A stretch of 64,000 nt of DNA, taken from the NCBI RefSeq assembly GCF_013623905.1, contig NZ_JABKDD010000002.1, positions 1 to 64,000 on the forward strand. Reading direction: 5' to 3'. The notes beneath the pieces were generated by a model. It saw only the letters and a program-made list of their open reading frames with translations, was not told the origin of the DNA and made no database searches. Of the stretch, positions 16,291-25,410 are shown in pieces. The first letter of the stretch is position 1; each line of letters opens with the position of its first letter. A program made the position numbers and the translations under genes. The stretch is from Brevibacterium sediminis (lineage in GTDB: Bacteria > Actinomycetota > Actinomycetes > Actinomycetales > Brevibacteriaceae).

Positions 16291-17586
16291 TCAGCTGCGG
16301 CGGGAGCTTGAGCGGATGAGGATGAGCGCGAGGATCACACAGAGCAGATAGGTGGCACCGACGGCGCTCCAGCCGAGTTCGAACCCGCCGGGCGAGCCGA
16401 CGATGACACCCATGAGCAGCGGCCCGAGCGCGAAGCCGAAGAACATTCCGGCCGTCACCACCCCGCTGGCCGAGGCCATCGAAGCAGCGGGAATAGCCCG
16501 CATGAGTGCGGCCATGAGCACCACCGAGACGCCGAGAGCCGAGATCCCGTGGAAGGCCACGGCGACCCAGACGAGCAGTCCCCACCCGGCCGTGTCGGCG
16601 ATGAGGAACAGCACCGCTCCAGCCAGGGCGATGAGGGCGAGGACCAGCAGCAGGTGCGGCCCCGAGGCGCCTTTGGCCATGCGTCTGGCCCAGGTGACGC
16701 GGGCGATGACGCCGATGACGCCGGCCAGTGCGGCTGTGGCGCCGCCGAGGACGAGGCTGAAGCTCATCTCGCGCACGGCGAAGAGGGGCATGTACACGTT
16801 CGTCGCCTGCACGCCGATGCCGTTGATCAGCCCGAACAGCGCCAGGGCCCACACCATGCCGGGGTGCCTGGCCGGACGGGTGGGTGACGGTCCCGGGTCG
16901 GGTCGGGCCGCCTCGGCGGGAGTGTCGGTCTCGGCGATGTCAGGGTTGAGGCCGGCCGCCTCGGCGGGGGTATCGGTTGAGGTTTTCGGAGCGATCAGCA
17001 GCGGGGTGGTTCGCAGGGAATACCAGGTCATCGCAAGCAGGATGAGCGGGATGATCGCGACGGTCAGGGCTGCGCCGCGCCAGCCGATGCCGAGCGCGAG
17101 GACGGGGAAGGAGAGGCTGGCGACGAGCTGGCTGACCTGGACCCCGGACTGCTTGATGCCGACCCAGCCGATGCGTTTGATGTCGGGGACGCGTTCGAGC
17201 AGGATCCGGTTGGTCACCCCGTTGGGGAAGGACTGGGCGATGCCGGACAGGCCGGCGGCGAGCAGCAGCGTCCCGAACCCGTCCGGCACGGCCACCAGAA
17301 GCAGTGCGAGCGCGGAGAGAACGAAGATGAACGCCATGAGCGAGAGGTCGGAGTGCCTGTCGGCGAGCCTGCCCAGGGTGGCGCTGCCGACGGCTGCGGC
17401 ACCGAAGCAGGTGGTGGCCAGCAGTCCGAAGTGGGCTTCGGAGATGCCGAGCTCGGCGATGATCGAATCGCTCGTGGCACTGAGCCCGTAGAGCAGGATG
17501 GGCCCGGCGGCGACGGCACCGAGGAGAACGGTGAGCAGACCGATGCCAGGGGGCTTCTGGTCCAGTTTCCGGCCGTGGTCGGCCAT
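16291..17586 (-). CDS. MFS transporter
   Basis: A 431-residue major facilitator with about 12 membrane helices and the loop 2-3 signature GRLADRHSD. The central cytoplasmic loop is unusual: it holds two copies of a TDTPAEAA segment from a 48-bp-period duplication. The chosen ATG is preceded by AGGAGG at 6 nt; a GTG one codon upstream is less well spaced. The substrate is unknown. It is followed by fdhD upstream on the same strand, 94 bp away. Confidence 0.88.
   Translation of the reverse strand: MADHGRKLDQKPPGIGLLTVLLGAVAAGPILLYGLSATSDSIIAELGISEAHFGLLATTCFGAAAVGSATLGRLADRHSDLSLMAFIFVLSALALLLVAVPDGFGTLLLAAGLSGIAQSFPNGVTNRILLERVPDIKRIGWVGIKQSGVQVSQLVASLSFPVLALGIGWRGAALTVAIIPLILLAMTWYSLRTTPLLIAPKTSTDTPAEAAGLNPDIAETDTPAEAARPDPGPSPTRPARHPGMVWALALFGLINGIGVQATNVYMPLFAVREMSFSLVLGGATAALAGVIGVIARVTWARRMAKGASGPHLLLVLALIALAGAVLFLIADTAGWGLLVWVAVAFHGISALGVSVVLMAALMRAIPAASMASASGVVTAGMFFGFALGPLLMGVIVGSPGGFELGWSAVGATYLLCVILALILIRSSSRRS
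16906..16977 (-). repeat. 48-bp-period duplication in MFS linker
   Basis: Two 24-bp copies (16906-16929 and 16954-16977) match at 22 of 24 positions and share GGCCGCCTCGGCGGG. They encode two TDTPAEAA segments in the cytoplasmic linker of the transporter. The core is the reverse complement of a CCGAGGCGGCC sequence that recurs elsewhere in the window. Confidence 0.75.
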
Positions 17587-17683
17587 CACTCACCTCCTGT
17601 CGAGGGCATGCTTCAACTCAGCATGCTAGCCGGAGGCCGACGGCAAGTGTGGAGATGTCTCAGGCGCGGCTGCAGCGTCGAAG

Positions 17684-18565
17684 TCACGCCACGCGTTCGG
17701 GGTACGAGTACGCGTTGAACTTGCCCTTGCGGTTGAAGCCGATGACGCTCACGCCGACGTCTTTGCCGTAGTCGACGGCCATCGCCGAGGGTGCGCTGAC
17801 GGCGGACATCATCGGGACGCCGGCCATCGCGCATTTCTGGACGAGTTCGAACGATGCCCGCGCGGACACCTGCAGGACGGTCGATCGCAGCGGCAGGCCA
17901 CGGTTGGCCATGGCCCAGCCGATGACCTTGTCGACGGCATTGTGCCGGCCGACATCTTCACGCCCGACGAGCAGTTCGGGTTCTGCGTTCGGGTCGTCTC
18001 CGACGGCGAAGAGCGCAGCGGCATGGACTCCGCCGGTCTTGTCGAAGATCTCCTGCGTCTGCCGCAGCCGATCGGGCAGCTCACCGATCCGGGCGGCGGA
18101 GAGCAGCTGTGGGAACTCGTATTCCCCCTGGTCCTCGACATGAAAAGCGGCTGGAATGAGGGGGAATGCGGAGGTCTTCGTCACCGCATCGGCGGCCGCG
18201 GTTCCGCAGATCCCGCACGAGGATGAGGTGTAGACGTTGCGGGCCGGAGCCGTCTCTGGATTCCAGATCCCACGAGCCAGACGCACTTGGGCGACATTGT
18301 AGTTCCGGCTGCCATCGGTGGCGAGTCCGGCAGAGAAGTTCACCTCTTCGATATCGTCCATCGAGGTCACGACCGCCTCGGAGAGCAGATAACCGGCGAT
18401 GAGTTCGACGTCGTGTCCGGCGGTGCGCATGGTCACGGTGTACTGCTCACCGTTGAGCTGGATCTCCAGCGGCTCCTCGCCTGCCAGGGAATCCGGACCG
18501 GCCGAGATCTCACCGGTGGCGTCGAACCTATAGACCCGGGCTCGCACGGCCTTGCGCATCTGCAT
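17684..18565 (-). CDS. fdhD: formate dehydrogenase accessory sulfurtransferase FdhD
   Basis: The 293-residue protein has the FdhD catalytic pair C117-GI-C120 within SSSCGICG and the downstream GREDVGRHNAVDK segment. FdhD passes sulfur from IscS to the molybdenum cofactor of formate dehydrogenase. A second ATG two codons in (18559) is better spaced from GGAG and may be the real start. It follows the mogA-like gene by 14 bp, so the two form a molybdenum-cofactor operon. No formate dehydrogenase gene is in the window. Confidence 0.93.
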   Translation of the reverse strand: MQMRKAVRARVYRFDATGEISAGPDSLAGEEPLEIQLNGEQYTVTMRTAGHDVELIAGYLLSEAVVTSMDDIEEVNFSAGLATDGSRNYNVAQVRLARGIWNPETAPARNVYTSSSCGICGTAAADAVTKTSAFPLIPAAFHVEDQGEYEFPQLLSAARIGELPDRLRQTQEIFDKTGGVHAAALFAVGDDPNAEPELLVGREDVGRHNAVDKVIGWAMANRGLPLRSTVLQVSARASFELVQKCAMAGVPMMSAVSAPSAMAVDYGKDVGVSVIGFNRKGKFNAYSYPERVA

Positions 18566-18579
18566 TCTCCGTTCCTCTC

Positions 18580-19113
18580 TCAGACCCGGGGGCCGTGGTC
18601 GGTGGTGTCCTCGACGGAGGTCTGAATGTGCTCAAGGAGGTCGTCGATGACGGTGATTCCGTCCTTGACCCCGCCCTTCGAACCGGGGAAGTTGATGACG
18701 AAGCTGCGTCCGCGCACTCCCGCGACTCCGCGGCTCATCACCGCCGAGGATGTCGACTCGAGACCCTTGCGCCACATCGCATAGATGAGGCCCGGGGACT
18801 GGCGTTCGAGAAGTTCGGCAGTGAATTCAGGAGTGCGATCGTCGGGAGCGAGCCCGGTACCGCCGCTCGTGACGATGACGCGAGGACGGTCGGCTTCCGG
18901 AGTGTCGACGAGGAGTTGCTTGAGTGCGTCGCCGACGGGTTCGCCGTCGCGGACGACGATAGCCTCGGGAGTCTCATAACCGCGGCCGCGCAGCCAATCG
19001 ACGAGGATGGGGCCCGTCGTGTCCGCGGCCTCTCCCCTGGCCGCCGAGGTGGAGGCAATGATGACCGCAGCCTTGCGTCCCGCTCCGAGGAGCTCGCTGT
19101 TCTCTTCGCTCAC
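18580..19113 (-). CDS. MogA/MoaB family molybdenum cofactor protein
   Basis: This 177-residue protein has the MPT-binding motifs TSGGTGLAPDDRTPE and NFPGSKGGVKDG of the MogA/MoaB fold. It should adenylylate molybdopterin before metal insertion. The GTG start is preceded by GAGGG. It is the promoter-proximal gene of the pair with fdhD. The 292 bp upstream, shared with the doxX-like gene, show no further gene that I can support. Confidence 0.88.
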   Translation of the reverse strand: MSEENSELLGAGRKAAVIIASTSAARGEAADTTGPILVDWLRGRGYETPEAIVVRDGEPVGDALKQLLVDTPEADRPRVIVTSGGTGLAPDDRTPEFTAELLERQSPGLIYAMWRKGLESTSSAVMSRGVAGVRGRSFVINFPGSKGGVKDGITVIDDLLEHIQTSVEDTTDHGPRV

Positions 19114-19405
19114 CTATCTGCCCTCTTCCAAATCAGTTTCAATCGCACCCGTAAGCGGCACATCTGGTACGTGCGCCTGCTCGCGATCCCTGCGCTCACC
19201 CACGAGGCACGGCTACTGCCACCATTGTCCCACTCCGGTCGGGGATGACCAGAGACGGCACGACCCCGGGTCGCGGGGAAGAGACGGCAGCGCAAGGGAC
19301 GAATCGTTGAGGGCTGCTCTCGCTGCTTTGCCTCGTTGGCGATAAGGGATTGCCAGCGTATTGCCATGTTCGGCACATACCGTGTGATTGCAATTTCAAC
19401 CAATC

Positions 19406-19897
19406 ATGGAGATCACCGTGTACGCAACGACCGGACTGCCGACCTTTGCCCGCGACATCATCACTCTCATTGCCCGGATCGGCCTCGGCGCGATCTTCAT
19501 CGCCCACGGGTGGCAGAAGTTCAACGAGTGGACCATCGCCGGAACGAGCGATTCGTTTGCGCAGATGGGAGTGCCGATGGCCGATATCGCGGCCCCGGTC
19601 GCGACCTTCGTCGAACTCATCGGCGGAGCACTGCTCATCCTCGGTGCGCTCACTCCCATCGTCGGATTCCTGCTGGCAGCCAATGTCATCGGCGCCCTGA
19701 TCATCGTCCACCTCACCCCGACCCCGTTCGTCGATCAGGGAGGCTGGGAGCTCGTCGCCTCACTAGCCGCAGGCGCTCTGCTGATTGCCGCTGCAGGTCC
19801 TGGCCGTCTGAGCGTCGACCGCCTTCTCTTCGCCGGCAAGGCAGGCAAGGGACGTAAGCGCTCGAGCGCATCTCGCGCCGTGGCCGCTGACGCCTGA
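19406..19897 (+). CDS. DoxX family membrane protein
   Basis: The 163-residue protein has four membrane helices and the DoxX pattern: a first helix ending in GAIFIAHGWQKF, then FVELIGGALLILGALTP. DoxX-like proteins are quinone-linked or thiosulfate-oxidation associated in some bacteria; the role here is unknown. The C-terminal 25 residues are basic and Ser/Ala-rich. I chose the ATG giving MEITVYATTG; an upstream TTG is possible. A second DoxX-like gene is at 43127. Confidence 0.82.
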   Translation: MEITVYATTGLPTFARDIITLIARIGLGAIFIAHGWQKFNEWTIAGTSDSFAQMGVPMADIAAPVATFVELIGGALLILGALTPIVGFLLAANVIGALIIVHLTPTPFVDQGGWELVASLAAGALLIAAAGPGRLSVDRLLFAGKAGKGRKRSSASRAVAADA

Positions 19898-20064
19898 GCC
19901 ACAGCAAACGCCAGGCACTTGGCTTGCCCAACGCCGTCACCACCCTCGCCGCGGACCATTTCCGACCCCTCGCACGCCGCAGGTAATGTGAGGGCAGGTC
20001 GGGATGGCCGCTCGCGGCGATCACGACGTCAGCGGCAGCTACGCGATCAGCAGAAGGAGAAGCG

Positions 20065-20511
20065 GTGGATGATCTGAGCCTGAGCACGCTGATCTGGCTG
20101 CGCATGGCCCGCTTCGTCCAGAACAGCAACCAGCTCTCCAATGAGCACCTGCGGCAGTTCGGGCTCACCGTCGCCCAGTTCGAAGCCCTTGCCCATATCC
20201 GCAATTTCGAGCCGATCACACAGTCCGCTCTCGCCGAAGGACTGACCGTCAGCAGCGGCGGGATCTCCCGCATGCTCGCCCGACTCGAGTCCGAGGGCCT
20301 GATCTCTCGCGAACAGGACTGGAAGACCAAACACATCTCGCTGACACCCAAGGGCCGCGAACTCCTCGAACGGGCGTTTCCCTCGCAGCAGGAACAGCAG
20401 GCGTCTTTGTTCGACGATTCCTTGAGCGAGGACGAGAAGGTGCAGCTGCACGCACTGATGAAGAAGCTCTACGACACCAGCCGGAAGCGCGGCGAGAACC
20501 CGCGGGAATAA
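20065..20511 (+). CDS. MarR family transcriptional regulator
   Basis: A 148-residue MarR protein with the winged helix at about residues 50-105 (SALAEGLTVSSGGISRMLARL, wing DWKTKHISLTPKG). The GTG start is preceded by AAGGAG. It lies 62 bp upstream of the flavin-dependent oxidoreductase/FMN reductase pair and probably regulates it. By family habit it would sense a small phenolic or redox-active compound. Confidence 0.87.
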   Translation: MDDLSLSTLIWLRMARFVQNSNQLSNEHLRQFGLTVAQFEALAHIRNFEPITQSALAEGLTVSSGGISRMLARLESEGLISREQDWKTKHISLTPKGRELLERAFPSQQEQQASLFDDSLSEDEKVQLHALMKKLYDTSRKRGENPRE

Positions 20512-20573
20512 TCCCGCGGCCGTCTCAGTTGACATGGCAAATGACATTTTCGTCACCGTCACGAGGAGACACC

Positions 20574-21779
20574 TTGAGCGAGTCCGCGCAGCTGCACACC
20601 ACCCCTCAGCAGCATTCCGAAACGACTGAATCCCTACCGTCACAGCAGCCGAACTATATGCACGAATTCGGTTTCGACCAAGGCCAGGGACTGCAGTTCG
20701 GCATCTACAGCCTCGGCGACCATCTGCCTGACCCGCACGACGGGTCACGCGTCGACGCGGGGCAGCGCATCCACGAGTTCATCGGCTACGCCCAAGCCGC
20801 CGAAGCAGCCGGACTCGACTTCTTCAGCCTCGGCGAGAGCCATCAGGAGTTCTTCGCCTCGCAGGCCCATGCCGTCATCCTCGGTGCCATCGCCCAAGCC
20901 ACGGATACGATCCGCATCGGCAGCTCCTCGACGATCCTGTCGACCTCGGACCCGGTCCGGGTATTCGAGAACTTCGCGACGATCGATCTCATCTCCGGCG
21001 GTCGTGCCGAGCTCGTCGCCGGTCGCGCCTCGCGGGTCGGTCTGTTCGAGCTCCTCGGCTACGATCTGCGCGACTACGAAGAGCTCTACGAGGAGAAGCT
21101 CGATCTGCTGCTCAAGATCAACCGCGAACAGCAGGTGACCTGGTCCGGGCAGTTCCGGGCTCCGCTCAACGACGCCGAGGTCCTCCCCCGCCCCACCGGG
21201 CAGGCGCTGCGCATCTGGCGCGCCGTCGGCGGGGCACCGGCGAGCGCGATGAAGGCGGGACTAGCCGGGGTCCCCATGGTCATGGCCCACCTCGGCGGGA
21301 CCACCTCGGTGTTCAAGGGCACCGTCGATGCCTACCGTCGCGCGGCCGCGCATGCTGGATTCGATCCGGCCATATTGCCGATCGCCACGGCGGGATTCTT
21401 CCATGCCGCGGAGACCTCGCAAGAGGCGCTACAGGCGATGTATCCGCACATCAACGAGGGGATGAAGCGCACGAACGGGCAGGGCATGCCCAAGCAGCAT
21501 TTCGCGCAGAGCGTCCACCCGGCGTCCATCGCGAACATCGGCAGCCCTCAGCAGATCATCGAGAAGATCCTCCACCAGCATGAGGTCTTCGGTCATCAGC
21601 GCTATCTCGCACAGGTCGACTTCGGCGGGATGGCCTATGCCGACGTGATGAAGCAGATCGAGATCATCGGCACCGAGATCCTGCCCGCCGTCAAGAAGTA
21701 CACCGCGACCGCGCCGACCGATAAGCAGACCGGGACCGCCGGCTCTGCGTTCGACTCCGCCGAGGAGGCACTGTCATGA
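20574..21779 (+). CDS. LLM class flavin-dependent oxidoreductase
   Basis: A luciferase-like monooxygenase of 401 residues: FGIYSLGDH near residue 40, SSSTILSTSDPVRVFENFATID in the middle, and the GRASRVGLFELLGYD loop. Such enzymes use reduced FMN and oxygen to oxidise organic substrates. I prefer the TTG start because GAGGAG lies 5 nt upstream; an earlier in-frame ATG has no such site. The stop overlaps the FMN reductase start (ATGA), so the two likely act as a two-component monooxygenase. Confidence 0.88.
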   Translation: MSESAQLHTTPQQHSETTESLPSQQPNYMHEFGFDQGQGLQFGIYSLGDHLPDPHDGSRVDAGQRIHEFIGYAQAAEAAGLDFFSLGESHQEFFASQAHAVILGAIAQATDTIRIGSSSTILSTSDPVRVFENFATIDLISGGRAELVAGRASRVGLFELLGYDLRDYEELYEEKLDLLLKINREQQVTWSGQFRAPLNDAEVLPRPTGQALRIWRAVGGAPASAMKAGLAGVPMVMAHLGGTTSVFKGTVDAYRRAAAHAGFDPAILPIATAGFFHAAETSQEALQAMYPHINEGMKRTNGQGMPKQHFAQSVHPASIANIGSPQQIIEKILHQHEVFGHQRYLAQVDFGGMAYADVMKQIEIIGTEILPAVKKYTATAPTDKQTGTAGSAFDSAEEALS

Positions 21780-22342
21780 AGCTGGTTCTGCTGTCCGGGT
21801 CGAACGTCGGGACGAAGACCCGGACCGTGATCGATCACCTCGCCGAGGCGGTCGCCTCCTACGACCCGACCATCGAGCTGAGCGTCATCGATCTCGCCGA
21901 GGCGGACATAGTCTTCGCTGACGGTCGGAACTTCACCGAGTACACCGGTGATACCGGTCGGGTGGCCCGGGAGCTCATGGACGCGGAAGCGATCATCATC
22001 GGTACCCCGATCTTCCAGGCCTCAATCCCGGCAGCACTGAAGAACATCTTCGATCTGCTGCCGACGAGTGCTTTCCTCGACAAGGTCGTCGGCGTCATCG
22101 CCACGGCGGGGTCGTCGAAGCACTATCTCATTCCGGCCCAGCACTTGCTGCCGATCCTGACGTACATGAAGGCGCAGGTCGTCCAGCCGTATGTGTTCGT
22201 CGGCGAGAGCGACCTGCACCGCGGCGAGATCGTCAGCCACGACGTCCTCCAGCGCCTCGACCGTCTCGTCGAGGACACCGTCGTACTCACCCGCACGTTC
22301 GCCTCGATCCGAGAGGAGCGGGACGCAGCCTACGGGTTCTGA
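21776..22342 (+). CDS. NADPH-dependent FMN reductase
   Basis: The 188-residue flavodoxin-fold reductase opens with LVLLSGSNVGTKTRTVIDHL (FMN phosphate loop) and has the conserved GTPIFQASIPAALKNIFDLLP segment of the SsuE/MsuE group. It should supply reduced FMN to the adjacent LLM enzyme, with which it overlaps by four bases. The substrate of the pair cannot be told from sequence; alkanesulfonate-like or aromatic compounds are options. Confidence 0.88.
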   Translation: MKLVLLSGSNVGTKTRTVIDHLAEAVASYDPTIELSVIDLAEADIVFADGRNFTEYTGDTGRVARELMDAEAIIIGTPIFQASIPAALKNIFDLLPTSAFLDKVVGVIATAGSSKHYLIPAQHLLPILTYMKAQVVQPYVFVGESDLHRGEIVSHDVLQRLDRLVEDTVVLTRTFASIREERDAAYGF

Positions 22343-22412
22343 TCGTTCAAGAGCGACGGTCCGCCCACCGTCTGAATATGCGAACTCTGTGTGAAGCGCC
22401 CCATGACCAAGG

Positions 22413-23039
22413 TCAGGCGCGCAGCTTCTCAAGGTGCGCAGCGAGGAGCTCGCGGGCACGCTCAGGAGCAAGAACCTCGGGGTGAAGCGCCGAGCGCAGG
22501 GTCAACCCATCGATGAGGGCAGCGAGGGTCTCGGCTTCGGCTTGAGCGTCGAGGCCCGCGTGCAGGACTCCGCGGGCACTCATACTCTCAACGACTCGGG
22601 CCATGAGAGCACGGGTGCCGCGCACGGAAGTCTCGAAGACGTCGCCAAGCTCCGGTGTCGTGCGCGCCTCCTCTTCGAAGGCCAGCCACACCACCGACTC
22701 CCGCCGCCGGGTCTCGTCGAGCGGCAGCAGTTCGGAGAGGAAGTCGACCGTCAGCTCTTTGGCCTGATCGCGATCGATGCTCCCAGCATCGAGCTTGGGA
22801 AGCATGTCGGCCAGTCGCGCCTCCAGCCGATCTCCGACACGTTCGACGAGGGTCTCGAGCGCGAAACGCACGATCCCGTCGGCGCCGGAGAAGTAGTGCC
22901 GGATGGAGCCGATGGCCAAGCCGGTTTCATCGGCGATGGTCCGCAGCGAGACCTTGGAGAGCCCCCGCCTGAGGACGATGGCGAAGAGCGCATCGGCGAT
23001 GACCCCTCGGCGCTGAACCGGGTCGACGAATTTCGGCAT
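22413..23039 (-). CDS. TetR family transcriptional regulator
   Basis: A 208-residue TetR protein with an N-terminal helix-turn-helix (LSKVSLRTIADETGLAIGSIRHYF). The ATG giving MPKFVDPVQRR is chosen: it lies 6 nt after TATAAA with no ribosome-binding site, so it is probably leaderless. It is divergent from a DUF1453-like membrane protein, with repeated TGCTA/TAGCA half-sites between them, which suggests autoregulation and control of that gene. Confidence 0.88.
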   Translation of the reverse strand: MPKFVDPVQRRGVIADALFAIVLRRGLSKVSLRTIADETGLAIGSIRHYFSGADGIVRFALETLVERVGDRLEARLADMLPKLDAGSIDRDQAKELTVDFLSELLPLDETRRRESVVWLAFEEEARTTPELGDVFETSVRGTRALMARVVESMSARGVLHAGLDAQAEAETLAALIDGLTLRSALHPEVLAPERARELLAAHLEKLRA

Positions 23040-23045
23040 AGATCT

Positions 23046-23100
23046 TTTATAGCACACCTCTGCGACATCATGCTATCGTTTTAGCACGTGCCTGCTAACA
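23046..23100. promoter_or_regulatory. TetR operator-like repeats
   Basis: The 55 bp between the TetR gene and its divergent neighbour carry a perfect inverted repeat TGCTA-N6-TAGCA (23071-23086), flanked by further half-sites ATAGCA (23049-23054) and TGCTAA (23093-23098). The left half-site overlaps the TATAAA -10 box of the TetR gene. Confidence 0.5.
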
Positions 23101-23118
23101 CATCAAAGGAGATCGCCC

Positions 23119-23652
23119 ATGTCACCCCTCCTCATCGCCCTCGGAGTCATAGCTGTCATCGTCGTCGTCATCGTTCGACGCTTCCGCGGAGAGCCCGTCG
23201 ACGCCAAAGATCTCGCAATCCCACCGTTGATCCTGCTGGGACTGGCCGTCAAGGAACTGTGGGGATTCAGCCATTGGACACCCGCGAACGTCACCTTCCT
23301 GACCTCCTCGGTGGTGGTCGGTGTCAGCTTCGGAATGCTGCGCGGAGCATCCACGGTCCTCTTCGAACGAGACGGGGCTCTCCACCAGAAATACACGGTG
23401 AAGACGATGATCATCTGGGCATGCAGCCTGCTCGCAGGGCTGGGCCTGCATTTCGGAGCTCAGCTCATCGGCGCCGAAGAAGCCGTTCGTCCTATGACAC
23501 TGAGCATCGGATTGAGCCTGTTCGGCGAAGCGATCACCTGCGGCGGGCGGGGTCTGCAGTCGGGTATTCCCTTCAGCAATCGCGACGCGATACGGAACGG
23601 CTCCGACACATCAGCACTGAGCAGCCTCGTCGACCGCGCGCGACAGAAGTGA
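23119..23652 (+). CDS. DUF1453-like membrane protein
   Basis: A 177-residue protein with about four membrane helices, a basic first loop (VRRFRGEPVDAKDLAIPPL) and the segment SFGMLRGASTVLFERDGALHQKY, the pattern of DUF1453/CcdC-like proteins. Function unknown. AAAGGAG precedes the ATG. It is divergent from, and probably repressed by, the TetR regulator; membrane proteins of this kind are sometimes part of small stress or detoxification units. Confidence 0.7.
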   Translation: MSPLLIALGVIAVIVVVIVRRFRGEPVDAKDLAIPPLILLGLAVKELWGFSHWTPANVTFLTSSVVVGVSFGMLRGASTVLFERDGALHQKYTVKTMIIWACSLLAGLGLHFGAQLIGAEEAVRPMTLSIGLSLFGEAITCGGRGLQSGIPFSNRDAIRNGSDTSALSSLVDRARQK

Positions 23653-24048
23653 TCGGCAACGTGGTGGCTGGCGGCACGGTTGAGGACGAGCAGCACTGTT
23701 TCAAACGTGGGCTGCTCAAACTCAATAGTGCCGTAGCGGCTACTCGATCCAGCGAATCGATACACCCTGCTCTGAATTTCACAGCGAGGAAAGTGGCCAT
23801 TTCAGAGGACCCTATACAGAACCAGAACGTGCGCTCCGACGAAAGGCTCGCGCCCACCAACGCGCACCCCAATTTGGCCGACGGCGCGCTCGAGCCGCAC
23901 CCGCGCCCCAAGCCATCCGGTGCCCCAGGTCACCGGATTTGCCGGGCCAGGCGGGCCTGGATAACCTGAAAGCGGAAGGAACCAGTCGGGACGACCCGGC
24001 TGCGTGAGACTCACGATGAGGACGGCCTCAGAGACAGGAAGACCTTTC
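23653..24048 (+). promoter_or_regulatory. 396-bp gene-free stretch with a candidate antiporter promoter
   Basis: I see no gene here. Near its right end TTGCCG (23939-23944), a 17-bp spacer and TAACCT (23962-23967) form a plausible promoter for the cation/proton antiporter, giving a leader of roughly 75 nt with an AGGAAG ribosome-binding site. Confidence 0.35.
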
Positions 24049-25278
24049 ATGACCGCCGCCCTCCGCTCCATCATCACGCCGACCGCAATTCTGCGACTCG
24101 TCCTCGGCTGGGGCGTGTTCATCGCCCTGCAGTTCATGGGCACTCTGCTTGCCCCGCCGATCCCCCTGCCGCTGCTCGTGACCGCACTCGTGGTCATCAT
24201 CGCGGTCATCCTCATCTGCGCCTTCGGAGTCGTCACCGAGGCCGAACACTTAGCGAACCGCCTCGGCGACCCCTACGGCTCGCTCGTGCTGACGATCTCG
24301 ATCTGCCTCATCGAGGTCATCCTCATCGCTGCGGTCCTGCTGGGCCCCGGCGACCACGCGACGATCGCCCGCGATTCGGTGATGGCGGTATCGATGATCA
24401 TCCTCAACGCCGTAATCGGCCTCTGCCTGCTCGTCGGCGGACTGCGCCACGGCGCACTCACCCACAATCGCACGGGTGTCTCGAATTACCTGGTCATGAT
24501 CGTCGTCTTCGCCGCCCTCGCCTTCGCCGTGCCCGCCCTCATCGGCACCCCCGATGGCGCATACGAGATCTGGCAGGAGATCCCGATCATCGTGGTCACC
24601 GTCGGCTCCTACGCCTTCTTCCTCTACCGCCAGATGGGACCGCAGGCCCAGGAATTCACCGAGGCGGCCCCCGTCGAGGCCGTGCAGGCGATCACCTCAT
24701 CGACTGCCGGAACGACGCAGTCCTCCCCCACCGAGGCGGCCGGCCGGCCCGAATCCACCCGACCCGAGGCGGCCGACCAGACCGACGACGCGTCTCACGG
24801 AATCGTCGAGATCCTCTCAACCCACCGCGTGGAGATCGTCCTCCGGCTGGTCCTCCTCGTCGCCACGGTGCTGCCAATTGTGCTGCTCTCCCACGATATG
24901 GCCACGCTGCTAGACGACGGTCTGGGCCGCCTCGGCGCTCCGGTGGCACTGTCCGGGGTGGTCATTGCGATGATCGTGTTCCTACCCGAGACGCTCACCT
25001 CTCTGCGAGCGGCGTGGAATGGCGAGATCCAGCGGGTAAGCAACCTGTGCCACGGTGCACAGGTGTCGACGGTGGGGCTGACGATACCGACGGTGTTGGT
25101 CATCGGCATGCTCACCGATCAGCAGATCGTACTCGCCGAGTCACCGATCAACCTCGCGCTGCTGGCGATCACGCTCCTGGTCTCCGTCATCGGGTTCGCC
25201 GGCAAGAAGGTCACCGCCGTCCAAGGTGCCGCTCATCTCATCATCTTCGTCGTGTTCGGTCTCGCGCTCTTCGCGTGA
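24049..25278 (+). CDS. ChaA-type calcium/proton antiporter
   Basis: A 409-residue exchanger with two homologous halves of about five helices each. The acidic repeat motifs are TEAEHLANRLGDPYGSL in the first half and LPETLTSLRAAWNGEIQR in the second. It should export Ca2+ (or Na+/K+) for protons. The cytoplasmic linker between the halves is long and contains PTEAAGRP and RPEAAD, encoded by CCGAGGCGGCC repeat sequences. The ATG giving MTAALRS follows AGGAAG. A ChaB-like gene occurs at 4772 but is not linked. Confidence 0.85.
   Translation: MTAALRSIITPTAILRLVLGWGVFIALQFMGTLLAPPIPLPLLVTALVVIIAVILICAFGVVTEAEHLANRLGDPYGSLVLTISICLIEVILIAAVLLGPGDHATIARDSVMAVSMIILNAVIGLCLLVGGLRHGALTHNRTGVSNYLVMIVVFAALAFAVPALIGTPDGAYEIWQEIPIIVVTVGSYAFFLYRQMGPQAQEFTEAAPVEAVQAITSSTAGTTQSSPTEAAGRPESTRPEAADQTDDASHGIVEILSTHRVEIVLRLVLLVATVLPIVLLSHDMATLLDDGLGRLGAPVALSGVVIAMIVFLPETLTSLRAAWNGEIQRVSNLCHGAQVSTVGLTIPTVLVIGMLTDQQIVLAESPINLALLAITLLVSVIGFAGKKVTAVQGAAHLIIFVVFGLALFA
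24764..24778 (+). repeat. dispersed 15-mer, copy 1
   Basis: Exact copy of CCGAGGCGGCCGACC, here in the linker of the ChaA-type antiporter. A one-mismatch copy (CCGAGGCGGCCGGCC) lies 33 bp to the left at 24731. Confidence 0.7.
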
Positions 25279-25410
25279 GTTGCCGGCACGGCGACAAAGC
25301 GGGCCGGCACGGCGCCGGAGATATTTGGCGCTGGCGGCGAACTCTCACGGGTAGGCTGAAATCCGAACATTCAATCAGCCTCCGGCTCTGCCTCGTACGA
25401 AGGAGAATCC

